Assembly: GCA_017446745.1 (NCBI GenBank)
Contig: JAFSQF010000075.1
Location: 1-57,484, forward strand
Length of the DNA stretch: 57,484 bases
DNA from: Bacteroidales bacterium
GTDB taxonomy: Bacteria; Bacteroidota; Bacteroidia; Bacteroidales; P3
Direction of reading: 5' to 3'
The position numbers and the translations under genes were made by a program. The stretch's first letter is position 1. The number at the start of each line of letters is the position of its first letter. Positions 35,878 through 44,751 of the stretch are shown here, piece by piece. The notes beneath the pieces were generated by a model. The model saw only the letters and a program-made list of their open reading frames with translations. It was not told the DNA's origin and made no database searches.

Positions 35878-38559
35878 TTATGTATCGTAATGTGCGCGGG
35901 CGCACTCGATGGTTGTCAATACGTTGTCGTTGGGTCCGAATTCGTAGGAGATTGTCAGCGGCATATACTTGCGGTTGTTGACCATAATCCAGCGTGTCTC
36001 AATCCCGGCGCCTGCATCCTGCGGCATCTGCGTCTGGTAGATGGCGAGGAACACTTGCGCTGGCAGTTTTGCCGTGAAACGGTAACGCTCTTGTGTGGCC
36101 TTGAATTCGTAGAGTTTTCGCAGCCAATTCTCACCGACGGCATTTTTGCCCACGGCTGCAAGGTCCAGGTATGATTCGTTGATTGTTCCGTTGGCGGACA
36201 TAGATGTAGGGTTGGCATCTTCTATGAAGTAGCCTTTGTTTTCGGCACGGATCAGGAACCTCTGTCCTTTGTACTGTTGCAGTATCATATCAAACTCGCC
36301 GGTGAAATCATCATCAGTCAGCTTTGAATTGCCGCCTTCGGCGATATCGCAGACATACTCAGCCGTTCCTTCGGTGTCGACAACCCTCATGTTTGGTACG
36401 GCGATTTCCATCGACACCTCTTCTATTTCGTCGGATTCATTGCCGATGGTCAGCACTTTGTCGTTGCCTGCCAATGTCTCCCAGTTGAAGTGTCCTGTCT
36501 TGTCGTTCTTGGTGGCAACATTGTAGGCGTTTTCGTTGGCCACGAACACAACCATACGTTTCTTTCTTCGTGCTGCATCGAGGTCGGAACGCTTGACGAC
36601 ATCCTCTATTCGGTAATCGTCGGCCACGCTTTTTTTGCCCAGTACGGTCTCAACAGATATCTCGTACCGCTTGGGTTCGTAGGTCATCCGTTCAGATCCG
36701 GTCACATAGTCGGATATATCGACAGCTTTGGCGGCGAACAGGTTGTTGGCGAACGAAAGCTGCACCGTCTTGTGAAATGGGTTCACATACATAGAGAGAC
36801 CAAAGAATTTGCATAGCCTCTTCAGGAACTCGCCGTTGGTGACGTTGGGCACGTGCTGCCGCCAACGCAATGCCGTGTCAAAGACATTTAGCATTGTGTT
36901 GGTGTTCGACAGTCTTTTTTTTGCAACCGTTTCGATGTGTTCCAGCCTTTCGAAGCATCCGTAATGTTCAATCCAACCTTTCTTTACTATACCAACCGTG
37001 GGTGATACATCAGGAATCCAGATGTCTATCAGATGGTCGGGGTCTTCGTCCCAATATCCCTGCTCGTTTGTGTATATTTTAAACTTGGCTAACTCCACTA
37101 CATAATTCTGTCCACCGCTTTGAGCCCTCAGACGGGTGGCTGTATAGTTGCCAAGGATATCGACAGCCTGTTCCGGATCGGGATAGGTAGCGGAAGTGTT
37201 GCCAGTGCTTGGTGTCAACTGGATGGCGTACAGCCTGCTGTCGGCGTCCAATGTATCTGCCGTTTCCCATCTTGCTGCGGATCCGTTGTAATATTGCACG
37301 GTGTTGTTTTGCTTGAAAATAAACCGGTTGAAATACGCCGTCTGTACCCCCATCGGATGCCTGTTTTTTGCATAGATATAATCTTTGATTGTTGCATCTT
37401 TATTGATAACCGATCTGTAGTTCGGATAGTCGCCGTTACTGACAGCGTCAGGAGTACGAATAAGAAGCATAAACACTTCATCGTACTTGCTCCACGGCTG
37501 GTATGGTGTTGGCGTATAAGTCTGTCCTGTTATCAATCCATCCACGTCGGCGTTGAGCCGGAAATTAACCGTAGGCGCAACAGATGTACACTTGAATCCC
37601 TCAAACGACACCTCGTTAATTCCGACGTCCAGCGAGTTGTCTGTGCCTACGCCGTCAACGCCTGTTGCGTTGGTGAGGTAGAGATATTCGTCGAGCCCGA
37701 ATTGCGACAGGTCGCCGTCCATCGCGTTCATTGATTGGAGGTAGAGTTTCTTTATGTGTGGGTTGCTGAGGAAGTCGCCAGTGATGCGGTAGCCGGCATT
37801 GGCCAACACTTTCCTTACGAGCCAGTCGAGGCGGATCGCCGGGGCGAAAGTGAAGCCGTTGAGCTTATCGGTATTATTGCCGAGGGTGTTGAATAGTTTG
37901 ATGCCAAACTCCGACGTGTCGGGCAGGTTGCCGACAGTAGGCACACCAATAGCCGACTGCGATGTGTCGTAGTAGATAAACAGGCGGTTGATGTAGCCGC
38001 ACCAGAATTTTTCGTCATGATCCTCGCGGAGTGTGGCTCTTTTGTTCTGGTGGTATCCGTAATCTTCATTGTTGCCGTAGAACTTCTGGCAGGTGAAGAG
38101 GAAAAACTTGAACACACTTTCCGCGTCGATGCTGCTTTGCAGAAAGTTCACCCAATTGGCGCGGTGGGTTTCAAGGCTGTCCGTCGGTTGCGAGATAACC
38201 ACATCGTCGCCGTAGTCGTTGTCTTTCAGTTTTCGGTTGGCGTACTCCTCGCCAAGTCCGTCGAGCACCACACCACAGGATATCTTCTTTTCGTCCACGA
38301 CACTTTGAACAAACAGATATCCGTTTGAGATAACAATGCCATTAAATATGATAGTGCAGTGATACCGCTTGTAGTTTGAGATATAGACAAAATGGGCGTT
38401 GTTCAGCGCAATGGCGTTGGGTGCTGCCGGGACGTCGAACGTCCAGATGATATTGCTGGTCAGATTATCGATATCGAAGCTGTTGTTGTGTTGCTCCAGT
38501 ACCAGCGTGGTGTCCTTGGGTATATACAGGGGGGTGTTTCCAACCTTGATTATTATCAT
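35878..38559 (-). CDS. Large phage structural protein, probably tail/baseplate
   Basis: An 893-residue protein with no signal peptide, rich in beta-strand-like and aromatic sequence. The N-terminus (MIIIKVGNTPLYIPKDTTLV) and long middle have no catalytic motif that I recognise. It is the last gene of the minus-strand run, starts 4 bp inside the amidase-like gene, and converges on the integrase. Size and place suggest a tail-tip, baseplate or host-contact protein. This is inference from context, not homology. Confidence 0.5.
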   Translation of the reverse strand: MIIIKVGNTPLYIPKDTTLVLEQHNNSFDIDNLTSNIIWTFDVPAAPNAIALNNAHFVYISNYKRYHCTIIFNGIVISNGYLFVQSVVDEKKISCGVVLDGLGEEYANRKLKDNDYGDDVVISQPTDSLETHRANWVNFLQSSIDAESVFKFFLFTCQKFYGNNEDYGYHQNKRATLREDHDEKFWCGYINRLFIYYDTSQSAIGVPTVGNLPDTSEFGIKLFNTLGNNTDKLNGFTFAPAIRLDWLVRKVLANAGYRITGDFLSNPHIKKLYLQSMNAMDGDLSQFGLDEYLYLTNATGVDGVGTDNSLDVGINEVSFEGFKCTSVAPTVNFRLNADVDGLITGQTYTPTPYQPWSKYDEVFMLLIRTPDAVSNGDYPNYRSVINKDATIKDYIYAKNRHPMGVQTAYFNRFIFKQNNTVQYYNGSAARWETADTLDADSRLYAIQLTPSTGNTSATYPDPEQAVDILGNYTATRLRAQSGGQNYVVELAKFKIYTNEQGYWDEDPDHLIDIWIPDVSPTVGIVKKGWIEHYGCFERLEHIETVAKKRLSNTNTMLNVFDTALRWRQHVPNVTNGEFLKRLCKFFGLSMYVNPFHKTVQLSFANNLFAAKAVDISDYVTGSERMTYEPKRYEISVETVLGKKSVADDYRIEDVVKRSDLDAARRKKRMVVFVANENAYNVATKNDKTGHFNWETLAGNDKVLTIGNESDEIEEVSMEIAVPNMRVVDTEGTAEYVCDIAEGGNSKLTDDDFTGEFDMILQQYKGQRFLIRAENKGYFIEDANPTSMSANGTINESYLDLAAVGKNAVGENWLRKLYEFKATQERYRFTAKLPAQVFLAIYQTQMPQDAGAGIETRWIMVNNRKYMPLTISYEFGPNDNVLTTIECARAHYDT

Positions 38560-39092
38560 CGTGCGAGGCTTTTGATTAGGTTCAGTAGTTCGATCTGTGG
38601 ATGAATGTCGGAGCGGTGCCTGTCGTAGCTGCTGGCGAAGTATATGCCCGTTCCTCCGGCGATAGCCCTGGGGCAGACATTGCCCAGTTGGTTGTCATAG
38701 GGGAATGCGATGCGGAACTGCGACAGCAGGGATACCAGTAGTCGGCGGAGCGACTGCATCTGACGGTCGTCAATCATCTCGTAGAACTGGCAGCCGTGAT
38801 AGAGCTTGCTGGTGCAATACTCATAGGGAGCGCGGACAGGCTCTGCTCTCCGGATTCGGATGAAGCGTCCCGACGTAGTGTCGGGTGCCGCCGGGTACCA
38901 GAGGCCACCGTCTGTCACCACAGGCCCGGCGTTGGCGATGGCCACCACATTGCCCTCGCCACCTGCGCCATATATGGTGCCGTCGCGGTCGACGACAAAG
39001 CCGGGATGATCAATGCCGGCTTGCTCCGATTTTTTGTAGTCTTCCACCGATGGTTGCCACCCCGTAGCCACCAGTTTAATTTGTGCGGGCAT
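38556..39092 (-). CDS. N-acetylmuramoyl-L-alanine amidase-like endolysin candidate
   Basis: A 178-residue protein. HPGFVVDRDGTIYGAG near residue 30 resembles the first strand and zinc-His region of amidase-2 (T7 lysozyme-like) enzymes, and DRHRSDIHPQIELL near the end resembles the segment carrying the last zinc ligand. A DRQMQSLRRLLVSLLSQF helix between them fits the fold. If correct, it cuts the peptide from MurNAc during lysis or entry. The middle ligand is uncertain. It overlaps both neighbours by a few bp, so it is co-translated with structural genes. Confidence 0.45.
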   Translation of the reverse strand: MPAQIKLVATGWQPSVEDYKKSEQAGIDHPGFVVDRDGTIYGAGGEGNVVAIANAGPVVTDGGLWYPAAPDTTSGRFIRIRRAEPVRAPYEYCTSKLYHGCQFYEMIDDRQMQSLRRLLVSLLSQFRIAFPYDNQLGNVCPRAIAGGTGIYFASSYDRHRSDIHPQIELLNLIKSLAR

Positions 39093-39834
39093 TGCGTCTC
39101 CTTTCTCTTTCCTCGCGCACCATACGGTCGAGCTGGAATAGCACCGACGGCACGGAGAGTTTCAAATATTTGTCCTCTTCATAGAAGTTGTCACCCATTA
39201 CATTCCTGATGAGCGTCTGCAGGTCGTCCCCGCCGCTTTTGTCGTCCCTGCCGCCCGAGAACAGTCGTCGGTATCGGCGCGTCAGCTGCTGGCGCATCAG
39301 CTTGTAGTTGAGAGTCACGGCTGCCAGCACCGCCGCGTCGAGCTGCTGGAATTGCGACAGGCGTACGTCGCTGTCCCACTGCGAGAACTCGCGCCGCGGC
39401 TCGCTCGTGTGGTCCCAGTTGTCTTTCTGCGGACGGTAGAGCACCGCCGCCACGATGTCCCACCGACCGGCGTTGGCGTTGCTGTCGGCAATCATCCACT
39501 CCTGCCAGGTGACGTCGCTGAAGTCGTCACTGAACCCAAGACAAACAGTGCCGTCGGGGAGTGTCACCGTGTCCATCTTGCCGACGGTGTATCCGCCCAG
39601 GTCGCACATCCAATCGAACCAGCTGCACACCAGCAACCAGTCGGCAATGTTGAGGCTTACCGCCACAACGTCGTCGATGCCGAGCAGCTTGATGGCCAGC
39701 AGTGGGTCAACGCGATCTTTCTCTCCTATGCCTCCGGCAAAGTCGATAAACTGCTGCTGTGTCAGTTCTCCCCAATTCTCCGGCACGTCGTATGGGTACC
39801 GTTTGCCGGCCACCTCGAATTCAACTTTCTTCAT
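39076..39834 (-). CDS. Element protein of unknown function (252 aa)
   Basis: A soluble 252-residue protein beginning MKKVEFEVAGKRYPYDVPEN and ending in an Arg-rich tail (REERERRRNART). The middle is Trp/Asp rich. I recognise no family. It overlaps the upstream gene (39821-39834) and the amidase-like gene downstream, so it belongs to the structural operon. A tail-assembly or connector role is possible but unsupported by motif. Confidence 0.5.
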   Translation of the reverse strand: MKKVEFEVAGKRYPYDVPENWGELTQQQFIDFAGGIGEKDRVDPLLAIKLLGIDDVVAVSLNIADWLLVCSWFDWMCDLGGYTVGKMDTVTLPDGTVCLGFSDDFSDVTWQEWMIADSNANAGRWDIVAAVLYRPQKDNWDHTSEPRREFSQWDSDVRLSQFQQLDAAVLAAVTLNYKLMRQQLTRRYRRLFSGGRDDKSGGDDLQTLIRNVMGDNFYEEDKYLKLSVPSVLFQLDRMVREERERRRNARTN

Positions 39835-40312
39835 CCCAAGCCTCCTTGTTGTAGGTACACACTCCGGGTTCTACAAGCGTCAGGTTAACGCGGTAGCCAA
39901 CATATCGCTGTGCATCGTTGGCCAGATACTGCCCTTCGATACCCTCGATGTCGACCGAATGGAATGGTTTGTCGGTGTCGGTCAGCATACGGCCAAGAAG
40001 CTCCTCTGCGATCATCTCGCAGCCGCTCATCTTCTCTTCCATCTCGGAAAAGTCGCCCACGTTCTCATAGCTGTCGGCGACGATAAACGACGTGGTGCGC
40101 CGTTTGGCGAGGTTCTGGCGTGTGCCAGTATACTCCACTTCGGAGCTTTCCGTGATAAGGCAGGGAAATTCCACCCGGCTGCGCAGCCCCTCGAAAAACT
40201 CCTGCAGCTCGCCACGGAAGAAATGTGGCTTGTCCGCCGTGTGGTGGATCCTGCGGTGCTGTGTGGCTAGCATCCGCATATAGACAGTATAGTCGATGAG
40301 AAAATTCTTCAT
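39821..40312 (-). CDS. Element protein of unknown function (163 aa), connector-like context
   Basis: A 163-residue protein with no signal peptide. Alternating strands in the middle (LRSRVEFPCLITESSEVEY, then RRTTSFIVADS) and a C-terminal strand (VGYRVNLTLVEPGVCTYN) suggest a compact alpha/beta fold such as a head-tail connector or neck protein. It overlaps both neighbours by 4-14 bp. The assignment is from size and position only. Confidence 0.45.
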   Translation of the reverse strand: MKNFLIDYTVYMRMLATQHRRIHHTADKPHFFRGELQEFFEGLRSRVEFPCLITESSEVEYTGTRQNLAKRRTTSFIVADSYENVGDFSEMEEKMSGCEMIAEELLGRMLTDTDKPFHSVDIEGIEGQYLANDAQRYVGYRVNLTLVEPGVCTYNKEAWDEES

Positions 40313-41322
40313 AACACCAGGAATGTTTTGTAGCCGTGGTTATCGATGAGGTCGGCGGCGTGTTCGGTGTCGGCCTCGCTGCCTATCTCCAGTATTTCGG
40401 GGTAGGTATCGGGGTGTGCCTTGCAGTAGGTGACGGCCTGGCCGATGTAGCGTTCTGCCGCCGTGCGGTGCTGCTGGGCGAAGGCGTTCACCTGTCCCTG
40501 CTTGGGTGCCTGCTGCACCTTGCCGGTGGTGTTGCCACTGGCATTGCTCTCGCCGCTGACCATCATCCCGTGCGGCGTGGGTTCCAGGTTCATGAACGGC
40601 GCCGCCTCGGCCATAGCCCAGTGTGCCACAAACGAGCGGATGCTTTGTAGAATGGGTGAGAAGCGCTTGTTCGTGCGGTCGGCAATGATGGCTGCGTAGA
40701 GGCCCTCGCCGATGCGGAACACAAGTTCCATCTTCTCGGCTTGGTCTATATGCTCGCGAAGGCGCGCGAAGACGGTGAAGTCGTGGCCGATGTTGACGTA
40801 TCGCTCAAACACCTCGAGCGACTCGATCACGCTATCCTTGCGTTCGGCGTAGTAGGGCGACTGCTGGAAATTGGCCAGCGTGTCGATGTGCTCGGTGCAG
40901 TACTCCAGCACCTTGTTGACATACTCGTAGCCCTGTCGGCGCAGCGTCTCGCGCAGCGCGTCGGTCTGGTAGCGGTAGGCGCGCTTCTCGGTCTGCATAT
41001 CGGCGATACCGTTGTCGGTCATCATCACGGCCAACTCGGCGAAGCTGTCCCAGCAGGCCAGCCGCACCACCGCCATCTGAAGCAGCCGGATGAGGTTGTT
41101 ATGCACCTCGCTTTCGCCTGAGGTGCCGTGTTCCTCGTAATATTCGGCTGCCTCATTGAATAGCGGTTCGCCTATGACGGGAGCGATGCGCAGCAGCTCC
41201 GCCGCCATGATGGCGGGGGCCATAGTGGCATATCGGGTCTGTACACCCAGGGGCAGACAGCGTTTAAATTCGCCACCGTTGCCCTCTGCGGTCTCCTGCT
41301 TAAAGAATCTTGGTTCGGTCAT
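40309..41322 (-). CDS. Element protein, helical, possibly DUF6712-like
   Basis: A 337-residue, mostly helical protein. The first two-thirds are dense amphipathic helices (MAVVRLACWDSFAELAVMM and YEYVNKVLEYCTEHIDTLA). A low-complexity Gly/Ser/Asn linker follows (SGESNASGNTTGKV) and then a short alpha/beta end. I suspect the DUF6712 group seen in Bacteroidetes phages, next to a portal-like gene, but cannot confirm it without a search. Its start overlaps the portal-like stop by 4 bp. Confidence 0.4.
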   Translation of the reverse strand: MTEPRFFKQETAEGNGGEFKRCLPLGVQTRYATMAPAIMAAELLRIAPVIGEPLFNEAAEYYEEHGTSGESEVHNNLIRLLQMAVVRLACWDSFAELAVMMTDNGIADMQTEKRAYRYQTDALRETLRRQGYEYVNKVLEYCTEHIDTLANFQQSPYYAERKDSVIESLEVFERYVNIGHDFTVFARLREHIDQAEKMELVFRIGEGLYAAIIADRTNKRFSPILQSIRSFVAHWAMAEAAPFMNLEPTPHGMMVSGESNASGNTTGKVQQAPKQGQVNAFAQQHRTAAERYIGQAVTYCKAHPDTYPEILEIGSEADTEHAADLIDNHGYKTFLVL

Positions 41323-42638
41323 GTTGTTATCTCCTCTTTGGCTTGCCCTGTATTGAGTGTGGTAAGGATGGTTTCCTTGTATTTAAGGATGATGTCCTCG
41401 CTGTGGCCGTTGTATTGAAGCATCAGCCGGATGGGGAACAGAACCTGCTGCTTCTCGATATAGGTGGTGATGACGCTCACCAGCCAGCTCTCGCGGATGT
41501 CGCTGCCGCTGCCGGCATTTCCGGCATAGGCTCCGCCGGGCATACCGGCACCGAGGACACTGGGGTTGATCATCAGGGAGAATAGGATTTCGCTGTTGGC
41601 TGCCGCCGAGGTACTGAGGCGTTCCTTGGCGTCGATTTCGTTCTCCAGGCGCTCGAATTTCCAGCCTTCGCCTTTGCCGTTCATCCCCGTCTCGTAGGTG
41701 CTGATGAACGCCTTGCTGACGTTATCGTCGCCGCAAAGGTCGTCGTTCATTTTCTTCATCCACTCCTGGATCTTTGCCTTGCGGTCTTGCTTGCTCTTGG
41801 CGTCGCCCTTGGGGAATTTCTCGTTCCAGAACGACTTCGGTACCTGTATGTGCCACATCAGCGACATTGCGTTGGCGTAGCTCTTCGAGAGGAATTTGGG
41901 TATCTTGTTGGCGATGTCGATCCATCCGCTCCTCCAGGCGGCGTCCCAGTCGGGGATGCCGTAGTAGTCATTGTTGCTATAATAGTTCTTGATGCGCGGG
42001 AAAGCGACGGGCTGCCCCTTCAGTTTGCCGATGACGCGCAGGCGTGCCAGGTCGGTGAAGGGGTCGTATTCGTCGAGCATCGGGAACACAGTGCATTCCT
42101 TCTCGGTTGGCAGGCATTCGTCGAAGTTGGCGAAGAAGAGCAGGTACTTCTTATCCTTACTGACGCGGCAATGGCGCGCATTGAGGACGATGGTGTTGAC
42201 AATCTTCGAGCCGTCCTCGTTGAAGTAGAACACCGGGAAGCAGTTGCCGAACTTGAAGATGTCGCGGAATGCGGTGCTGGCGTAGTTGATGAATTGTGGC
42301 GAACGGAAGTAGCGCTGCACCTCCGGCTCCTGACAGCCCACGAGAATTGGGTTGCCGCCGTCGTCGTAGCCTTTGATGTCCATAGGCACCACGCCCTGGC
42401 CAAAACTGGTGCGGGCGCGGAACCCGATGCCAGTGCTGAGCACGCCCGTCGAGCCGATGGTGCGCACCGCCTCGTCGGGGTATCGGTTGCCCGGACCCCA
42501 CGACACATATTCCCTGCCGCCAATCATAAAGGTTTCCCTCGGTTTTTCGGCAGCGGGTTCCGTGTTCTTCGTGAAGCCCACGACGCCACGTCCGCGAAAC
42601 ATCAGGGGGGTGCCGTTGTTGTCATACAGTATTTCCAT
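41319..42638 (-). CDS. Portal-like phage protein
   Basis: A 439-residue protein. Segments reminiscent of portal proteins are LSTGIGFRARTSFGQGVVP near residue 90 and the C-terminal SLMINPSVLGAG followed by GSGSDIRESWLVSVITTYIE, where portals have a conserved helix after an NP...G turn. The KRNIV-type clip signature is not obvious, so the match is partial. A portal would form the dodecameric head-tail vertex. It overlaps the small membrane gene upstream by 17 bp. Its place downstream of the DGR rather than next to a terminase is unusual. Confidence 0.4.
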   Translation of the reverse strand: MEILYDNNGTPLMFRGRGVVGFTKNTEPAAEKPRETFMIGGREYVSWGPGNRYPDEAVRTIGSTGVLSTGIGFRARTSFGQGVVPMDIKGYDDGGNPILVGCQEPEVQRYFRSPQFINYASTAFRDIFKFGNCFPVFYFNEDGSKIVNTIVLNARHCRVSKDKKYLLFFANFDECLPTEKECTVFPMLDEYDPFTDLARLRVIGKLKGQPVAFPRIKNYYSNNDYYGIPDWDAAWRSGWIDIANKIPKFLSKSYANAMSLMWHIQVPKSFWNEKFPKGDAKSKQDRKAKIQEWMKKMNDDLCGDDNVSKAFISTYETGMNGKGEGWKFERLENEIDAKERLSTSAAANSEILFSLMINPSVLGAGMPGGAYAGNAGSGSDIRESWLVSVITTYIEKQQVLFPIRLMLQYNGHSEDIILKYKETILTTLNTGQAKEEITT

Positions 42639-42852
42639 CGTCGTTTTTCTTTAGGTAGCGTTTCAGCTTGAAGTCGAAATAGCTGTCCAATCCCAGCAGG
42701 CTGCCTGCCAGCACGAACAGCTCGCCTACGGCACCGAGTACCGAGCCGCTGATTTCGCCCTTCGGGTCGATGAACATGGCGACGAAGAGCATAGCCACGC
42801 CAAGGATGGCCAGTATGGAGCCGAGCCAAAATTTCTTATCGTCGCGTGTCAT
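42622..42852 (-). CDS. Two-helix membrane protein, holin candidate
   Basis: 76 residues with two membrane helices (about 9-28, WLGSILAILGVAMLFVAMF, and 37-56, VLGAVGELFVLAGSLLG) joined by a short charged turn, and a basic C-terminus (FKLKRYLKKND). Size and topology fit class II holins. The amidase-like gene is in the same operon, which makes a lysis role plausible. No sequence family is recognised. Confidence 0.45.
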   Translation of the reverse strand: MTRDDKKFWLGSILAILGVAMLFVAMFIDPKGEISGSVLGAVGELFVLAGSLLGLDSYFDFKLKRYLKKNDDGNTV

Positions 42853-42855
42853 AGG

Positions 42856-43182
42856 CTATTCCTCCTCGCTGGCTTCGGGGTTGTCGGTTTCGGCGCTTTC
42901 GGTGTTCTCGCCCTCGGCGGTCGCGGCGGGTTCCTCCATTGTTGCCTCGCTGGTCGGCTCTTCCTCTAACGAGATCTCAAACTCCAACTCCTTCACGCGC
43001 TGCTCCACAGCCTGGTACTCCTCGTTGGCGGCCACGTATGCGGCATAGTCTTCGGGGTACTGGGTTTGGAATTTCTTGCCCAGTTTAGCGCATTTGGCGG
43101 CGTGAGCGTCGCTGCTGGCCATAATAGAAAGCAGCTCCACCATTCGGGCCTGCTTCTGTTTCAATTCTTCCTGTTTGTTCAT
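42856..43182 (-). CDS. Small coiled-coil protein with acidic tail
   Basis: 108 residues: helices in the first 70 (ELKQKQARMVELLSIMASSD and EYQAVEQRVKELEFEISLEE) and a Glu/Thr/Ala-rich acidic tail. It is the first gene after the reverse transcriptase and has its own candidate promoter. It could be a scaffold or assembly factor. No family is recognised. Confidence 0.5.
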   Translation of the reverse strand: MNKQEELKQKQARMVELLSIMASSDAHAAKCAKLGKKFQTQYPEDYAAYVAANEEYQAVEQRVKELEFEISLEEEPTSEATMEEPAATAEGENTESAETDNPEASEEE

Positions 43183-43208
43183 AGTATTATGTTTTAATTA
43201 TTATACTG

Positions 43209-43238
43209 CAAAAATACATCACAGCCGACATTCCGCAA
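43209..43238 (-). promoter_or_regulatory. Candidate promoter for the second half of the operon
   Basis: On the minus strand, TATTTTTG (complement of 43209-43216) matches TAnnTTTG, with a TTG 19 bp upstream. It lies between the reverse transcriptase stop and the 108-residue gene, so the genes from 43182 downwards may be transcribed apart from the DGR. Confidence 0.45.
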
Positions 43239-44685
43239 GGGACACCCTCTTTCGCTTCCTGTTGCGGCGCTTGTAATAATCCAATGTCGACGCTTCCGGC
43301 TTCACGTTTACCTTCAGCCAGTTCACTGTGTCAATCGTCAACACCTTTCCCCACGCCGATGCCGCGATGCTTTTTAAGATCATCCGGCGAAGGCGGAACG
43401 TGTTGCACCATTTCATCAGCCCCATATACGAATTGATAACTTGCACAAAGTGGTCTTTTTCGCGGAGCATATAGGCGATATTGGGGCGTGGCGGTGCCTC
43501 GCCGTACAGACAACCACTTCCTTCGGCTTTGCGGATGGCACAATCCACCTTCCGTTGCAGGTTGTGCACAATGCGGTCGCTTGGTAGAATGCGGTCGAAG
43601 CGAACCTTGTAGCCCAGCATACAGATACCTTTGGAGTAGTGCTGAAGATACCGCTTGTTAGGGTGCAGCGTCAGGTGCAGCTCGTTCCGCAGAAACCACT
43701 CGAAACGACCGATATCCTCCAAGAACCGCTCTTTGTCGCGAAAGACAAAAGCGGTGTCATCGGTGTAATGCACAAAGCGGTATCCGAGCGAAGAGAGGTA
43801 GTTAAGGTAGTAGGTGGTGAGGAAGTTGGCCAGCATTTGAGAGGTTACATTGCCGATGGGAATGCCGATGCCGTTAGTCTTGCCACGCAACGATTTCGAC
43901 TTGGGGAAACCGAGCCACATTCTTTCATTCGACTTGATGACGCAGTGGCTCTGCGGTAGCGACTGGTAGATAATGCGGGTGAGATACAGCAGTAGGTTCT
44001 TATGTGGCCCGCCGTACACCTCTTCGATGAAACGCGACATCAGGCGAACTGCCAATTCTGTGTCTATCGACATAAAGAAGCTCTGCAAGTCCAGTGAAGC
44101 GACATAGCAATCCTTAGTGTAGCCCTCACTGACCTCGAAGACGTACTCATAGAACTGCTGCACCGCACGAAGGCCACCCTTGCCGACACGACAGCTATAG
44201 CTGTCCGGGTGCAGGTGGTAGTGCTCCAACCACCAATTCAACTCGTTGAAATACCACGTCTGCACGAGACGATCGCCGAAGTCGGCGGCCAGCACCTCGC
44301 GCAGTCGCGGTACAGTAATCATAAAGCAGATACCCACGCGCATCACATATTCCATATTACCCACCTCGTGGACCAACTCCACAAGCTGCACCACGAGGTG
44401 GTACTGGAAAATCAAGCAGGAAGGCTTCATTGCCTTCCTGCGACGACACTGGCGGTTGACCTCATACCACTCTTCAAGTGGTATCTCGTAGAACTCCAAG
44501 GCTGCGTTGTCATACACATCAGATTCGAGGAGCGGGCGCACCTGATAACTGTTGTACTTGTTGTTGTTGTTCAAAGCACCGCTGGTCGGGTTGTATAACC
44601 AGGCGTTGTTGCCATTGTACTCACCGACGGCCCATTGCTTGCCTATGTGGAGGATTCTCACCTCGTTCTGACTAATCATATACAC
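43219..44685 (-). CDS. DGR reverse transcriptase
   Basis: A frame of 488 residues. RT motifs: VASLDLQSFFMSID with catalytic Asp199 (motif A), IPIGNVTSQMLANF with the DGR-type SQ at 282-283 where most RTs have QG, and HYTDDTAFVF (YxDD, 307-310). The protein ends in a very basic tail (YYKRRNRKRKR). Residues 17-54 are encoded by the TR itself and read like the target's variable domain, so the working start is probably downstream of TR, e.g. GTG 44517, just before NAALEFYEIPLEEW, which resembles the usual DGR-RT N-terminus. With Avd it should copy TR RNA into adenine-mutagenised cDNA. Confidence 0.93.
   Translation of the reverse strand: MYMISQNEVRILHIGKQWAVGEYNGNNAWLYNPTSGALNNNNKYNSYQVRPLLESDVYDNAALEFYEIPLEEWYEVNRQCRRRKAMKPSCLIFQYHLVVQLVELVHEVGNMEYVMRVGICFMITVPRLREVLAADFGDRLVQTWYFNELNWWLEHYHLHPDSYSCRVGKGGLRAVQQFYEYVFEVSEGYTKDCYVASLDLQSFFMSIDTELAVRLMSRFIEEVYGGPHKNLLLYLTRIIYQSLPQSHCVIKSNERMWLGFPKSKSLRGKTNGIGIPIGNVTSQMLANFLTTYYLNYLSSLGYRFVHYTDDTAFVFRDKERFLEDIGRFEWFLRNELHLTLHPNKRYLQHYSKGICMLGYKVRFDRILPSDRIVHNLQRKVDCAIRKAEGSGCLYGEAPPRPNIAYMLREKDHFVQVINSYMGLMKWCNTFRLRRMILKSIAASAWGKVLTIDTVNWLKVNVKPEASTLDYYKRRNRKRKRVSLAECRL
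43490..43507. repeat. 18-bp repeat inside RT gene (copy of DGR leader hairpin)
   Basis: GGCGGTGCCTCGCCGTAC at 43490-43507 is identical to 44706-44723, which forms part of the hairpin upstream of TR. Here it is coding (RT residues near 395-400, in the GEAPP segment) and can form a hairpin with one mismatch. Confidence 0.6.
44526..44637 (-). repeat. DGR template repeat (TR)
   Basis: 112 bp matching the VR at 45244-45355 at 100 positions. All 12 mismatches fall on coding-strand adenines of TR (T on the plus strand: 44553, 44555, 44562, 44567, 44570, 44571, 44583, 44591, 44596, 44606, 44615, 44616). TR has 32 such adenines and 80 other positions with no change. In VR the changes are 8 A-to-T, 2 A-to-G and 2 A-to-C. 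TR is rich in AAC/AAT codons (GALNNNNKYN), the usual DGR template design. It lies within the RT reading frame. Confidence 0.97.
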
Positions 44686-44700
44686 GGATGGTTTCTTTAT

Positions 44701-44719
44701 GGCGAGGCGGTGCCTCGCC
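44701..44719. promoter_or_regulatory. Hairpin upstream of TR
   Basis: GGCGAGGC-GGT-GCCTCGCC is a perfect 8-bp stem with a 3-nt loop between the avd stop and the TR. It would be part of the TR-containing RNA and could position Avd/RT or stop avd transcripts. Its 3' part recurs within the RT gene (43490-43507). Confidence 0.55.
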
Positions 44720-44751
44720 GTACGGAAAAAAATGACCAGTTAGGCATCCTT

